This document shows positions 35,408-44,646 of a stretch of 64,000 nt of DNA, piece by piece. The DNA is from Porphyromonas cangingivalis (lineage in GTDB: Bacteria > Bacteroidota > Bacteroidia > Bacteroidales > Porphyromonadaceae). The stretch spans positions 2,294,001-2,358,000 of the forward strand of contig NZ_LR134506.1 of assembly GCF_900638305.1 (NCBI RefSeq), in the 5' to 3' direction. The translations under genes were made by a program, and so were the position numbers. The notes below the pieces were generated by a model, which searched no databases, was not told where the DNA came from, and saw only the letters and a list, made by a program, of their open reading frames with translations. Position 1 is the first letter of the stretch, and every line of letters begins with the position of its first letter.

Positions 35408-35680
35408 AGGTCTTCTAGAGAGAAGGCTGAAGTTGTGTTTCGAGAAGCGATAGATAAATTCCATAAAACCATAGAATATGGAGGATGCTCATATAATTTA
35501 GCTTGCCTCCATGCGATAAGGAATGAAAAGGGAGAGTCATTGAAGTATTTGGATAGAAGCCTCTCAGGACGTGAGGTTACTGTGGAGTTTGTCGAGCAAG
35601 ATAAAGATTGGAGAGGTCTTTCTGAAGATCCGGACTTCAAGCAATTAATTGCTAAATATAATGATATGGATGTGAGGTGA
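35408..35680 (+). pseudogene. C-terminal end of the SIR2/TPR protein, cut off by the amber codon
   Basis: Directly after TAG 35405-35407 the same frame stays open for 90 codons to a TGA at 35678-35680. The sequence continues the TPR solenoid (SREKAEVVFREAIDKFHKTI) and ends with a capping segment (YNLACLHAIRNEKGESLKYL, then DKDWRGLSEDPDFKQLIAKY) that closes many bacterial TPR proteins. It is therefore the original C-terminus, not a separate gene. A GTG at 35435 could start an 81-aa product, but no good ribosome site was seen. Read-through, a recent nonsense mutation or a sequencing error are all possible. Confidence 0.8.
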
Positions 35681-35717
35681 GTCCGTGCTGAAGATTAAAC
35701 TAACCTTGTGAAAAATG

Positions 35718-35749
35718 AATAGCCAAACTTGCTTGCAAGTTTGGCTATT
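35718..35749 (+). terminator. Terminator after the SIR2/TPR gene
   Basis: A 14-15 bp stem (35718-35732 with 35735-35749) and a minimal loop, followed by CTATTTTTG. Its place after the cut-off C-terminus, and not after the amber codon, supports one original gene of 1300 codons. Confidence 0.88.
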
Positions 35750-35894
35750 CTATTTTTGTGGGTTGCAGTAAGGTGATTGTATTTTTGAAGGATTTTGAGG
35801 TGAGGGTAAGGAAAAGAATTGACTTTCTTTTTTCTTGTAGGGGGGATATGTTTGCTTCGGTGTATATTAATGGTGGGTGTTGGGCTTGAAAAAG

Positions 35895-35982
35895 GTTGTC
35901 TAAGGTGCTGCTGTGAGTTAGACGACTTTCGTCATCAAGTTAGGCAACTTAATTTGGACGGTTCTACTTCTTGATGTGGAGG
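35895..35982 (+). repeat. Family B 22-bp tandem repeat
   Basis: Units at 35895, 35917, 35939 and 35961 with an exact 22-bp step, such as GTTAGACGACTTTCGTCATC and GTTAGGCAACTTAATTTGG. Confidence 0.55.
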
Positions 35983-36077
35983 TGGGGACGTTTGGGTGGG
36001 GGAGTTGGGAGTTGATGCAAAAAGGGGTGAGGGGACGTGTTTTTTCATTTGTGGGGTGTTTGTGTTTTGGTGTGGGG

Positions 36078-36182
36078 CAGGGATGTGCTCGGGTTCGGGG
36101 ACAGAATATGTTCCGGTGCGGGGCAGAAAGTATTCCGGAGGGTGACAGAATGTGTTCTGTTGTGCTTCGGATTTTGTTTTCT
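36078..36182 (+). repeat. Family A 22-bp palindromic tandem repeat, locus 3
   Basis: A 24-bp leader unit at 36078 (CAGGGATGTGCTCGG), then units at 36102 (CAGAATATGTTCCGG), 36124 (CAGAAAGTATTCCGG), 36146 (CAGAATGTGTTCTGT) and a faint one at 36168. The G-rich stretch from 36183 to 36280 after it holds no recognisable gene. Confidence 0.75.
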
Positions 36183-36292
36183 TGGGTGTTTGGGGTAGTG
36201 GGCTTTTTGGGGGAACGAGTGTGAGGGCAGGGGACTTTGGGGTGAGGGTAGTGGGGCGGGGTGTGAGGCGTGATTGGTCTTTGAATTATGGG

Positions 36293-36300
36293 TATATTTG
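36293..36300 (+). promoter_or_regulatory. -7 box TAtaTTTG of the HTH_42 gene
   Basis: Exact TAnnTTTG match 38 bp before the ATG at 36338. Confidence 0.6.
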
Positions 36301-36337
36301 TTCTCGTGAAAATAGTTTGTAAGTAAAAAGAGAGGAT

Positions 36338-37402
36338 ATGATGACGGAATTCAGGGCTTTGAGGTTAAGTGCGCAACAGTTGGTGACTCCACGTTTTGAG
36401 ACGGCGGAGGATGTGGTGGCGTGGTTTGGAGCCATGCAGGGGCAGGATTACAATGCGGTGAAGTGGGCTGTGGGGATGCGTCTCAAAGGTGAGTCGCGAC
36501 TTTCGATTGTGCAGAAGGCTTTCGATGAGGGGAAGATCCTCCGAACTCATGTGATGCGTCCGACATGGCACATCATCTCCGCTGAAGATATTCGCTGGAT
36601 GTGCGCATTGTCCGCTTCGAGCATACAGTCTGTCATCAAGGATCGGAAACGTATGGAGGCCTTGGCACTGAGTGAAGACCTCTTTGCGAAGGCTTGCAAA
36701 CTCTTCGAGAAGCACTTGGTTGGTTCTTCGGGTCTGACAAAGGACGAACTCGAAGACCTCTTTGTCGCCGAGGGTGTCACTTGTGTGACAGGCACGATGT
36801 ACAGACTGTTGATGTTTGCAGAGACCGTCGGGCTGGTATGCAGTGGGGTGGATAAGGGCGGTAAGCCGACCTATGCGTTGTTGGATGAGCGTGTACCTGC
36901 CGTGTCTGAGTTGTCGAGAGAGGAGAGTATCGTTCGTCTTGCTGAGAGGTATTTCCGTAGCCATTCGCCTGCAACTCTTGCCGACTTTGTGTGGTGGTCG
37001 GGCTTGGGTGTCCGTGAGGCAAGGGCAGGCGTGGAGGCGGTGAAAGGGTTTCTTCACGAACTCTCCATCGGAGACAAGACTTATTATGTGCATGAAGAGG
37101 GGTCTTCTGTTGTCGCATTTACAGAGCCGTCGGTGCACCTATTGCCCGCATACGATGAATACACGATAGCCTATAAGGATAGGGGGGAGATCATCCATGC
37201 AATGGGCTTGGACAAGTGCTCCAAGAATGGTACATTCTATCCCCTCATAGCCGATCATGGCCATGTCGTGGGGCTGTGGAAGTATGACAAAAAGAAGAAG
37301 TCGAACCCCATGTCAGTGGCTTACTTCGAACCCGGACTCACTTCTCTGTCCGATGATGTACAGGCAGCTTTCGAGCGTTACAAGGCTTTTACGGAAGAGT
37401 GA
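36338..37402 (+). CDS. Winged-helix DNA-binding protein, HTH_42 (AlkZ/YcaQ-like) family
   Basis: 354 aa. The family consists of tandem winged helices and includes DNA glycosylases that unhook crosslinks or alkylated bases (AlkZ, YcaQ). Seen: RLSAQQLVTPRFETAEDVVAWFGAMQGQDYNAVKWAVGMR at the start, with the family's conserved Q-D-Y pattern, RTHVMRPTWHIISAEDIRWM, and a late LLPAYDEYTIAYKDR. The start is either of two adjacent ATGs (36338, 36341). Whether it is a glycosylase cannot be decided, since the AlkZ catalytic QxQ is only partly matched by the QGQ at about residues 36-38. Stand-alone gene. Confidence 0.8.
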   Translation: MMTEFRALRLSAQQLVTPRFETAEDVVAWFGAMQGQDYNAVKWAVGMRLKGESRLSIVQKAFDEGKILRTHVMRPTWHIISAEDIRWMCALSASSIQSVIKDRKRMEALALSEDLFAKACKLFEKHLVGSSGLTKDELEDLFVAEGVTCVTGTMYRLLMFAETVGLVCSGVDKGGKPTYALLDERVPAVSELSREESIVRLAERYFRSHSPATLADFVWWSGLGVREARAGVEAVKGFLHELSIGDKTYYVHEEGSSVVAFTEPSVHLLPAYDEYTIAYKDRGEIIHAMGLDKCSKNGTFYPLIADHGHVVGLWKYDKKKKSNPMSVAYFEPGLTSLSDDVQAAFERYKAFTEE

Positions 37403-38112
37403 TAGTTGTCTTTGTTTCTAAAAGTGTCTTCTGTTAACGTATTATTTTACTTTAGTTTAATGTAAGTTAATTTATTAACACTTATGTGAAATGTATGTTA
37501 ATGTCTTTTCGAGGACCTGAATTTCGTTTTTGGCGATCAGAGTACACTTTTGGGTCAAAAACTTACCTCCTATTCATAAAAAACACAAGATTTATTTTTT
37601 AGACCTGAGTGATATTAAGAAAAAAAATAGGGACATAATTTATGCTCGTTTTATCCACATCTGTGGTCGGTGACTTGCGCCGATGATTTTTCCGATAGAT
37701 CAGACCCTTATTTCTTTATTTTTTTCTTTGCAATTTCGTCTTTGGTTATTTTGGGTCCGGCTCTAATCGGTTGATAATAAACTCTAATCTTTGTTTATTT
37801 AGAGCTCTGGAGCACTCTTTTTTGCTTTTTGCGACTTTTTTCTCATGACCGTTTTTGGATGACCAATTTTGCATTTTTGGATCATCAGATGACTCGGTGT
37901 ATTCGGAAAAATAAGTCACCTTTTTGAGGCGAAAACTCCCCATTTCTTCAAAATCAAAGCCAAATGCTTTTCCTCTCAGGATTTATTTTTTCGAATATTC
38001 GAAGGTCATGGGGCTTTTTTCGTTAGGCATTTTTTGTATATTACGCATAAAAGAACACGACCTCTGATAAAAAGAGGGGGTTGGTTTGTAAAATTTAGTA
38101 AAAACTCGACAT
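37403..38112. other. AT-rich non-coding region before the polysaccharide cluster
   Basis: About 710 bp, clearly richer in A and T than either neighbour. No credible gene: the longest minus-strand frame (37746-37943) is low-complexity and has no start signal. Features seen are a perfect 14-bp palindrome TTCGAATATTCGAA at 37990-38003, a short direct repeat of TTTTTGGAT around 37853-37882, and a small hairpin (CCTCTGATAAAAAGAGG) about 50 bp before the first cluster gene. It probably holds the cluster promoter and leader; no exact TAnnTTTG was found. Confidence 0.45.
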
Positions 38113-38904
38113 ATGAAGCATTTTATTCCATTTATAATGGTTTTGATGCTTTGCGGATGTTCCGCATCCAAGAGCATAAACTACCTTCAGGACATCGAAA
38201 GGGATTCTGAGATTATCGCTCTCGATCTGAAGGAGATAAAGATCAAGAGGGGGGATAAACTTTCCATCATCATAAAGAGTAAGGATGCCCGACTCGCAGA
38301 TCTCTTCAATCTCCCCATAGTGGCACACAGGGTCGGAAGTGATGAGTCCTCTTCGCTCAACAGCAATCAAGAGGTGTCGCTCTATACCGTGGACAATGCA
38401 GGAGAGATAGACTTCCCATTCGTCGGTAAGATACATATAGAGGATAAGACCCGTCTCGAGGTCGCGGAGTTGGTCAAGGCCGAGCTGGTGAGGCGCAACC
38501 TGATCAACGATCCTACGGTCACGGTCGAGTATGCCAATCTCCATATCTCTGTGCTGGGTGAGGTCAACAAGCCCGGACGCTATGTCATCGAGCAGGACAG
38601 AGTGTCCCTGTTGGATGCTTTGGGGTTGGCCGGAGACCTCACCATATATGGTAGGCGGGACAATATCCTCTTGGTGCATTACGAGGGTGGGAGATACATC
38701 TTTCATCGTATAGATCTGACATCGAGCCGGTCGCTTTTCAGGACACAGACCTTCTACCTTCAGCAGGGGGATGTCGTCTATGTAGAGCCCAATGCCGTGC
38801 GGGCACGCCAGTCGACTGTCAACGGAAATAGTATACTGTCTACATCATTCTGGATCTCCCTTGCATCACTAATAGCTTCTTTGGCCGTTATTTTCACCAA
38901 GTAA
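38113..38904 (+). CDS. Polysaccharide export outer-membrane lipoprotein (Wza-like)
   Basis: 263 aa. A lipoprotein signal (MKHFIPFIMVLMLCGC, Cys 16), the poly-export domain (about 35-130: IKRGDKLSIII, YTVDNAGEIDFPFVGKIHIEDKTRLEVAELVKAELVR), one SLBB domain (about 140-220: ISVLGEVNKPGRYVIEQDRVSLLDALGLAGDL) and a C-terminal hydrophobic helix (about 240-260). This is the channel through which the finished polymer leaves the cell. It opens the cluster and is followed after 13 bp by its inner-membrane partner. Confidence 0.93.
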   Translation: MKHFIPFIMVLMLCGCSASKSINYLQDIERDSEIIALDLKEIKIKRGDKLSIIIKSKDARLADLFNLPIVAHRVGSDESSSLNSNQEVSLYTVDNAGEIDFPFVGKIHIEDKTRLEVAELVKAELVRRNLINDPTVTVEYANLHISVLGEVNKPGRYVIEQDRVSLLDALGLAGDLTIYGRRDNILLVHYEGGRYIFHRIDLTSSRSLFRTQTFYLQQGDVVYVEPNAVRARQSTVNGNSILSTSFWISLASLIASLAVIFTK

Positions 38905-38917
38905 ATACATATTAGAT

Positions 38918-41305
38918 ATGGATGAGAAGGTAACCACATACAAGCGTAATGTCGAAGAGTACTTCAGCCTGAAGGAGATATTTCGTCTGTGCTTGATCAG
39001 ATGGAAGTGGATCCTCCTTTCTCTACTGATCACAGTGGGGGCGGCTACCGCATACTTAATGATCACACCGGTGGAATACAAACGCTCGGCATCCATACTG
39101 ATCAAGGAGAGCGATAAGCCGGGGGCTTCATTGGCTCAGGATATAGGGGGATTTGCGGATATGGGGCTATTCAGCAAGAGCACCAATGTACACAACGAAC
39201 TCGTCTCTCTGAGATCTCCTGCAACACTCTTGGAGGTGATCAAGAGACTCAATCTTGACATTGACTACAAGGTCGATGGGAGGTTTCATAGGTCTACGTT
39301 GTATGGAAGCGAACTACCGATCATGGTCTCCATCGATAGGTTTTATGGGGCGTTGGAATGGTCTCTGTCGCTGACGGTGAGGGGAGATGGTATGGTCGAA
39401 GTGTCGGATATGATTTTGGACGGTGAGCCCATGGGTGAAGGACAAATCTTCTTAGGGGAGCTGGTGGACAGTATACCCACTCCGATGGGGATCGTCAGGG
39501 TGGGATTGAACTCCGCTTATAGCGACGAGATGAGCATCCAGACTCCAATGACGATCCATGTGTCCCGATCCAATCTGTCGACAACGATGGCCGAGTGTCA
39601 AAAGAGGCTTCAGGTGGGGCTGATCAATGACAAGACAAGCATCCTGGAGCTCTCATATACAGATGTCTCCATTGAGAGGGCTGAGGACTTCTTGGATACC
39701 CTGATCTCCGTCTACAATGAGAACTGGGTGAAGGACAAGAATAAGATCGCTGTGAGCACTTCGCAGTTCATCAACGAGCGTCTGAGTGTGATAGAGCAAG
39801 AGCTGGGGGCTGTCGATAGCGACATCTCTTCGTTCAAGAGCAAGAACCTCATCCCCGATGTGCGTACGGCATCCGAGATGTATATGACACAAGCCGGTGA
39901 GGCCGGTACACAGATATTGGCACTGAACAATCAGCTCTACATGGCTCGTTACATCCGTGGTCACATAACAGGAGGGCAGGGGAGAGAACTCTTGCCCGTC
40001 AATTCGGGCATCAACAGCCCTGTCATAGAACGAGAGATCTCTGAGTACAACGAGACTTTGCTGCAGCTCAACAGGCTGCTCTCCAACAGCAGTGAGAAGA
40101 ACCCCCTCGTCATCGACATGGATAGGACACTCACGGCTATGCGTAGGAGTATATTGCTCTCCATAGACAACGAGATCAACAGCCTCAGCAATCAGATAAA
40201 GACACTACGTGCGCAGGAAAGTAAAAGTACTTCTCGAATCGCAAGCAGTCCCACACAAGCGCAATACCTCCTTTCGGTCGAACGTCAGCAGAAGATCAAG
40301 GAGGCTCTCTATCTGTTCTTGTTGCAGAAGAGGGAGGAGAACGAGCTTTCTCAGGCTTTCACAGCCTACAATACACGGGTCATCACCCCACCTATGGGCG
40401 AACTCACGCCGATCTTTCCGAGGAAGAGGAATATCCTCTTGGGTGCGTTCCTTCTGGGACTTTTGGTGCCTGTCGCCTTCATTTATGTAGGCGCGGTTAC
40501 GGACACCAAGGTCAGAGGGCGCAAGGATCTTGAGGGGATGACGACTCCTTTCCTCGGTGAGATCCCTCAAAGCGGAGACTCGAAAGGTCTTCGTGCCATC
40601 AAGAGGAGACGGAAGCATGAGCGATACGAGATCGTCGTCCAAGCTCAGAACCGTAATGCCATCAATGAGGCGTTCAGAGTCACGCGAGCCAACTTGGAGT
40701 TTATGCTCGGTGTGGATGGGCATCAGAAGGTGATGATGCTCACCTCCCTCAATGGTGGTAGCGGAAAGACCTTCGTGACGATGAATCTGGCGGCCTCTTT
40801 CGCCATCAACAATAAAAGGGTTGTCGTCATCGACCTCGATATGCGCAGGGGGATGCTCAGTACTTATGTCGACTCTCCGGAAGTAGGGCTGTCTGCCCTC
40901 TTCAGTGGTCAGCTTGAGGACTGGCGATCCATCATCGTACCTTCGGACGATCTGCCCGATCTTCATGTCTTGCCTGTGGGTAAGATACCGCCCAATCCCA
41001 CCGAACTCTTATACAGCAGCCGTCTCTCACAGCTCTTGGAGGCACTCAGACAGGAGTACGACTATATCTTCATCGACTGTCCGCCTGTCGAGATCGTCGC
41101 AGATGCCTACATCATCGAAAAGCTGGTGGACAAGGTCATCTTCGTGATACGGGCAGGGCTGACCGACAGGGAGATGTTGTCGGTGGTGGATGCCTTTTAC
41201 AACAATAAAAAACTCAACAATATGTCTCTCATCCTTAATGGCACGTCGTCCATGCATGGCAACCATGGGTATGGGTACGACTACAAACAGTATATATCCG
41301 ATTAA
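38918..41305 (+). CDS. Wzz-type co-polymerase fused to a bacterial tyrosine kinase
   Basis: 795 aa inner-membrane protein that sets chain length and links polymerase to export. N-terminal Wzz domain with a helix near 30-50, a long periplasmic coiled-coil region (about 80-490, including VIEQELGAVDSDISSFKSKN), a GNVR-like segment, a second helix (about 505-525), then the BY-kinase: Walker A NGGSGKTFV near 610, A' VVVIDLDMR near 630, and Walker B IFIDCPP near 717. The Tyr-rich tail HGYGYDYKQY is the autophosphorylation cluster. A matching phosphatase follows. Confidence 0.95.
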   Translation: MDEKVTTYKRNVEEYFSLKEIFRLCLIRWKWILLSLLITVGAATAYLMITPVEYKRSASILIKESDKPGASLAQDIGGFADMGLFSKSTNVHNELVSLRSPATLLEVIKRLNLDIDYKVDGRFHRSTLYGSELPIMVSIDRFYGALEWSLSLTVRGDGMVEVSDMILDGEPMGEGQIFLGELVDSIPTPMGIVRVGLNSAYSDEMSIQTPMTIHVSRSNLSTTMAECQKRLQVGLINDKTSILELSYTDVSIERAEDFLDTLISVYNENWVKDKNKIAVSTSQFINERLSVIEQELGAVDSDISSFKSKNLIPDVRTASEMYMTQAGEAGTQILALNNQLYMARYIRGHITGGQGRELLPVNSGINSPVIEREISEYNETLLQLNRLLSNSSEKNPLVIDMDRTLTAMRRSILLSIDNEINSLSNQIKTLRAQESKSTSRIASSPTQAQYLLSVERQQKIKEALYLFLLQKREENELSQAFTAYNTRVITPPMGELTPIFPRKRNILLGAFLLGLLVPVAFIYVGAVTDTKVRGRKDLEGMTTPFLGEIPQSGDSKGLRAIKRRRKHERYEIVVQAQNRNAINEAFRVTRANLEFMLGVDGHQKVMMLTSLNGGSGKTFVTMNLAASFAINNKRVVVIDLDMRRGMLSTYVDSPEVGLSALFSGQLEDWRSIIVPSDDLPDLHVLPVGKIPPNPTELLYSSRLSQLLEALRQEYDYIFIDCPPVEIVADAYIIEKLVDKVIFVIRAGLTDREMLSVVDAFYNNKKLNNMSLILNGTSSMHGNHGYGYDYKQYISD

Positions 41306-41369
41306 AAAAAACTCAACTTGCAACTAAAAAACTCTACTTGATTAAAAAACTCGAAAAATAATAGGGGGA

Positions 41370-42086
41370 ATGTGGTTCTTCTCCAAAAAAGAAAGCATTG
41401 CAGACAGTTGTCTGCTTGAGGGATTTACGGACCGGCATAGTCATCTGCTTCCGGGTGTGGATGACGGTGTCCGGACGCTCCAAGAGAGTATAGAGATACT
41501 CGATCTCCTGGAGTGTCACGGGGTATCTTCTGTGTGGTGTACCCCACATATAATGGGAGAGATCCCGAATACAACAGATTATCTAAAAAAGAAATTTTCA
41601 GAGTTTCGATGCGCTTATCGAGGCAGGATATCTCTGGGACTGTCGGCTGAGTATATGCTTGACAACCTCTTTGAAGGACGCTTCAAGGCCGGAGATCTCT
41701 TACCCTTGGATACAGATGCGCTACTGATAGAAACCTCGTACATCGCTCCCCCATACGCCATGGGTGATCGTCTAAGGGCGATCCGGCGAGGGGGGTATGA
41801 TGCAATATTGGCACATCCTGAGCGTTATCGATATATGGATATGGCAGACTATTATAGACTCAAAGACGATAATATCTTGCTCCAGCTCAATCTCGGTGCT
41901 CTCACCGGAGTGTATGGAGCCTTGTCACAGAAGAAGTCAGAGGTGCTCCTCAAGAAGGGGCTGTATGACTTGTGTGGCATGGACATTCACTCCAAGAGAT
42001 TTCTGCTCCATCTCTTGGGCAGTCGACTGAGCTCTTCCGTTATCGATAGACTTCGGATCTTGCTGCGAAAAAATCACCTGAAGTAA
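41370..42086 (+). CDS. Tyrosine-protein phosphatase, CpsB/YwqE (PHP) family
   Basis: 238 aa metal-dependent phosphatase that resets the upstream tyrosine kinase. PHP motifs are visible: DRHSHLLPGVDDG (about 21-33, the usual DxHxH with Asp-Arg before HSH), WCTPHIMGE, LAHPERYRYM and GMDIHSK. All metal-binding His and Asp positions are kept. The 64-bp gap before it has two or three short ACTC-ACTTG-TAAAAA repeats that resemble a decayed family B unit, but the step is 18-20 bp. Confidence 0.92.
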   Translation: MWFFSKKESIADSCLLEGFTDRHSHLLPGVDDGVRTLQESIEILDLLECHGVSSVWCTPHIMGEIPNTTDYLKKKFSEFRCAYRGRISLGLSAEYMLDNLFEGRFKAGDLLPLDTDALLIETSYIAPPYAMGDRLRAIRRGGYDAILAHPERYRYMDMADYYRLKDDNILLQLNLGALTGVYGALSQKKSEVLLKKGLYDLCGMDIHSKRFLLHLLGSRLSSSVIDRLRILLRKNHLK

Positions 42087-42098
42087 ATTTTTCGTACT

Positions 42099-43235
42099 AT
42101 GACTACTATTCTTCTACTATTCGGATTTTGTTTATCCTTCGCACTGGGCTTGCTTGTCATCCCTAAAATCCTTGTGATCGCTCACAACAAAGGGCTTTAT
42201 GATATGCCCTGCGAACGGAAGATACATCATATACCTATACCCCGCTTGGGTGGATTTTCATTCTTTCCCGTCGTGCTTGTCTCCATGACTCTTGCACTGG
42301 GGTTTGCCTTTTACCTCGACATCAGTGATGCCGATGACTTACGACTCACGACCGAAGCACTCACCGAAGCACTTTTCTTGAGTGCCGGATTTATGTTGCT
42401 CTACCTCCTTGGGATCGTCGACGATATCGAAGGGGTTGGCTACCGCAAGAAGTTTGCCGTGCAGTTTATCGCTGCTGGTATCATCCCACTTTCGGGCAAT
42501 AGGATCAGCTCCTTTGCCGGATTGTTTGAGATTTATGAGCTACCATTCTGGATGAGTATCGTCTTCACCATCCTGCTTGCTGTGTTCATCATCAATGCCA
42601 TCAACCTCATCGATGGTGTCGATGGCCTTGCTTCGGGGCTTACCCTCTTGAGCCTTGTCGTCATGGGGACCATCTTCGTCATCGGCGAAGTCTATGTCTA
42701 TGCTTTGCTATCGATCTGTATGCTCGGTATCTTGCTTCCTTTTTGGTGGTACAACTTTTTCGGCGAAGCGGAGAAGAAAAAGAAGATCTTCATGGGCGAT
42801 ACCGGCAGTCTGACACTCGGCTATCTGCTCAGCCTTCTATTCATCCACATCAGCGTGATCTATGCCGAGGGCAACATCAAGGTCGAGATGTCTCATATCG
42901 TCATGGCGTTCTCGTCACTTGTCGTCCCTGTCTTTGACGAACTGAGGGTGATCCTCTTCAGGTTGAAAAACAGGCAGAACCCCTTCCATGCGGACAAAAA
43001 TCACTTCCACCACAGACTCATCGATGCCGGTGTCAAGCCACAGTTCGTGATGCCCGTGATCCTCCTCTTTTCGATAGGGTTCATCGTCGGCAATTACTTC
43101 TTGCTTGACCTTGCCGGGGTTACGGGGATCTTCGTGACCAACCTCACCGTATGGGCTCTCATCCATGTCTATATCAACTATCTGATCAACTCAAATAAAA
43201 AAAGCACCATAGAGTCGAAAGAAATTTATGAATAA
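42099..43235 (+). CDS. WecA/MraY-family undecaprenyl-phosphate sugar-1-phosphate transferase
   Basis: 378 aa, about 11 membrane helices. It starts the repeat unit by putting a HexNAc-1-phosphate (GlcNAc in WecA) on undecaprenyl phosphate. Motifs: DMPCERKIHHIPIPRLGG near the N-terminus, the Mg-binding LGIVDDIEGVGYRKK, NLIDGVDGLASG, MGDTGSLTLGYLL and the cytoplasmic HADKNHFHHRL loop typical of WecA-like members. Overlaps the next gene by 8 bp. With WecB, WecC and a WecG-like enzyme in the cluster, GlcNAc is the likely first sugar. Confidence 0.92.
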   Translation: MTTILLLFGFCLSFALGLLVIPKILVIAHNKGLYDMPCERKIHHIPIPRLGGFSFFPVVLVSMTLALGFAFYLDISDADDLRLTTEALTEALFLSAGFMLLYLLGIVDDIEGVGYRKKFAVQFIAAGIIPLSGNRISSFAGLFEIYELPFWMSIVFTILLAVFIINAINLIDGVDGLASGLTLLSLVVMGTIFVIGEVYVYALLSICMLGILLPFWWYNFFGEAEKKKKIFMGDTGSLTLGYLLSLLFIHISVIYAEGNIKVEMSHIVMAFSSLVVPVFDELRVILFRLKNRQNPFHADKNHFHHRLIDAGVKPQFVMPVILLFSIGFIVGNYFLLDLAGVTGIFVTNLTVWALIHVYINYLINSNKKSTIESKEIYE

Positions 43236-44436
43236 GGTATGCTTCATGGGGCTCGGCTATATCGGCCTCCCCACCGCCATTGTGACTGCCAAAAGTGGGC
43301 TCAGTGTCTTAGGTGTGGACATCGATCCCTCCATCGTCACAAAGACAAACGCAGGACAACTGCACTTCATCGAAGATGGTATGGAAGGACTTCTGAGAGA
43401 GGTCTTGGCTTCGGGAGCCTTCCGTGCCTCTCAGGACATAGAGGAGAGCGATGCTTATCTCATCGTCGTGCCTACACCTTTCAAGGGCAATCACGAGCCT
43501 GACGTCTCTTATGTCCAGGCGGCGACGAGATCGATCATCCCATTTCTCAAAGAAGGTGACCTCTTCATCATCGAGTCTACCTCCCCCATCGGTACGACCG
43601 AGAAGATCGCAGAGCTTATCTACCACAAGAGACCTGAGCTCTCCGGCAAGCTCCACATCGCTTACTGTCCTGAGCGCATCCTGCCCGGCAATGTCCTCTA
43701 CGAGCTGGAGCATAACGACCGTGTCATCGGAGGGATCACTCCGGAGGCGACAGAGAGAGCCAAGGCCTTCTATGCCCACTTCGTCAAAGGGGCTCTGCAT
43801 GGTACCAATGCCCGTACTGCCGAACTTTGTAAGCTGACCGAAAATGCCAGCCGTGATGTGCAGATCGCCTTTGCCAATGAGCTCTCCCTCATCTGCGACA
43901 AGTCGGGGGTCAATGTCTGGGAGCTCATAGAGCTGGCCAACAAGCACCCACGTGTCAATATCCTTCAGCCCGGTAGCGGTGTCGGGGGGCACTGTATTGC
44001 GGTCGATCCCTACTTCATCTACTCCGCCTTCCCTCTTGAGAGCAAGCTCATATCGTCTGCTCGTGAGATCAACAACTACAAGGCGTTTTGGTGTGTGGAG
44101 AAGGTGCTGAGTGCTGTCCGGGACTTCAAGGACAAGCACGGTCGTGGCCCTGTGCTGGCGATGATGGGGCTTGCCTTCAAGCCGGATATAGACGATCTCA
44201 GAGAGTCTCCGGCAGGGTACATTGCGAACCATGTCTTGCAGGACGTGCATGATGCCGAGGTGCTTGTCTCCGAGCCCAACATCTCCGAGCACGACGACAT
44301 CCCTCTCACGGACTATCGCAGAGCCTACGAGGAGGCGGATATCGTGGCCTTCCTGACAGCTCATACACCGTTCAAGTCGCTCGGATACCGCTCGGATAAG
44401 GTCATCCTCGACTTCTGTGGGATATTCAGGAGGTGA
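43228..44436 (+). CDS. wecC: UDP-N-acetyl-D-mannosamine dehydrogenase
   Basis: 402 aa. Oxidises UDP-ManNAc to UDP-ManNAcA with NAD. N-terminal Rossmann motif GLGYIGLPTAIVTAKSG (6-22), the middle domain KLTENASRDVQIAFANEL, and the catalytic Cys near 256 in GSGVGGHCIAVDP. The sequence favours the WecC/CapL branch over UDP-glucose dehydrogenase (RVNILQPGSGVGGH, LAFKPDIDDLRESP). The wecB-type epimerase that makes its substrate is at the other end of the cluster. Confidence 0.9.
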   Translation: MNKVCFMGLGYIGLPTAIVTAKSGLSVLGVDIDPSIVTKTNAGQLHFIEDGMEGLLREVLASGAFRASQDIEESDAYLIVVPTPFKGNHEPDVSYVQAATRSIIPFLKEGDLFIIESTSPIGTTEKIAELIYHKRPELSGKLHIAYCPERILPGNVLYELEHNDRVIGGITPEATERAKAFYAHFVKGALHGTNARTAELCKLTENASRDVQIAFANELSLICDKSGVNVWELIELANKHPRVNILQPGSGVGGHCIAVDPYFIYSAFPLESKLISSAREINNYKAFWCVEKVLSAVRDFKDKHGRGPVLAMMGLAFKPDIDDLRESPAGYIANHVLQDVHDAEVLVSEPNISEHDDIPLTDYRRAYEEADIVAFLTAHTPFKSLGYRSDKVILDFCGIFRR

Positions 44437-44535
44437 TCGGGCAGTGTATCACGGTTCGGCAAAAAAAATATAGATGCTTCGGCACCGATGCTTGTCCGAT
44501 GCTCAGAAAAAAAAGAAGCAGACCGCGACAAAAAA

Positions 44536-44623
44536 GTCGTAAGACTTGATGACGAAGGTCGTAAGATTTGATTTCGAAAGTCGTAAGATTTGATTTCGAA
44601 AGTCGTAAGATTTGATTTCGAGT
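44536..44623 (+). repeat. Family B 22-bp tandem repeat, best-preserved copy
   Basis: Four units at 44536, 44558, 44580 and 44602, exactly 22 bp apart: GTCGTAAGACTTGATGACG, then three with GTCGTAAGATTTGATTTCG that are almost identical. It lies in the gap between wecC and wzx, inside the otherwise tightly packed cluster. Confidence 0.85.
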
Positions 44624-44646
44624 TTCCTAACACAGTTTATCTTGAC

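Noticed and set aside
35976-36224. An 82-codon plus-strand frame downstream of the SIR2/TPR gene
   Set aside because: Low-complexity Gly/Val/Trp-rich translation of G-rich DNA and of the family A repeat; no homology or start signal seen.
37746-37943. A 65-codon minus-strand frame in the AT-rich region before the polysaccharide cluster
   Set aside because: Lys/Ser-rich composition expected from AT-rich DNA, no promoter or ribosome site recognised.
44590-44646. An N-terminal extension of Wzx from an upstream TTG
   Set aside because: The extra codons are translated family B repeat; the ATG at 44647 begins the normal Wzx N-terminus.
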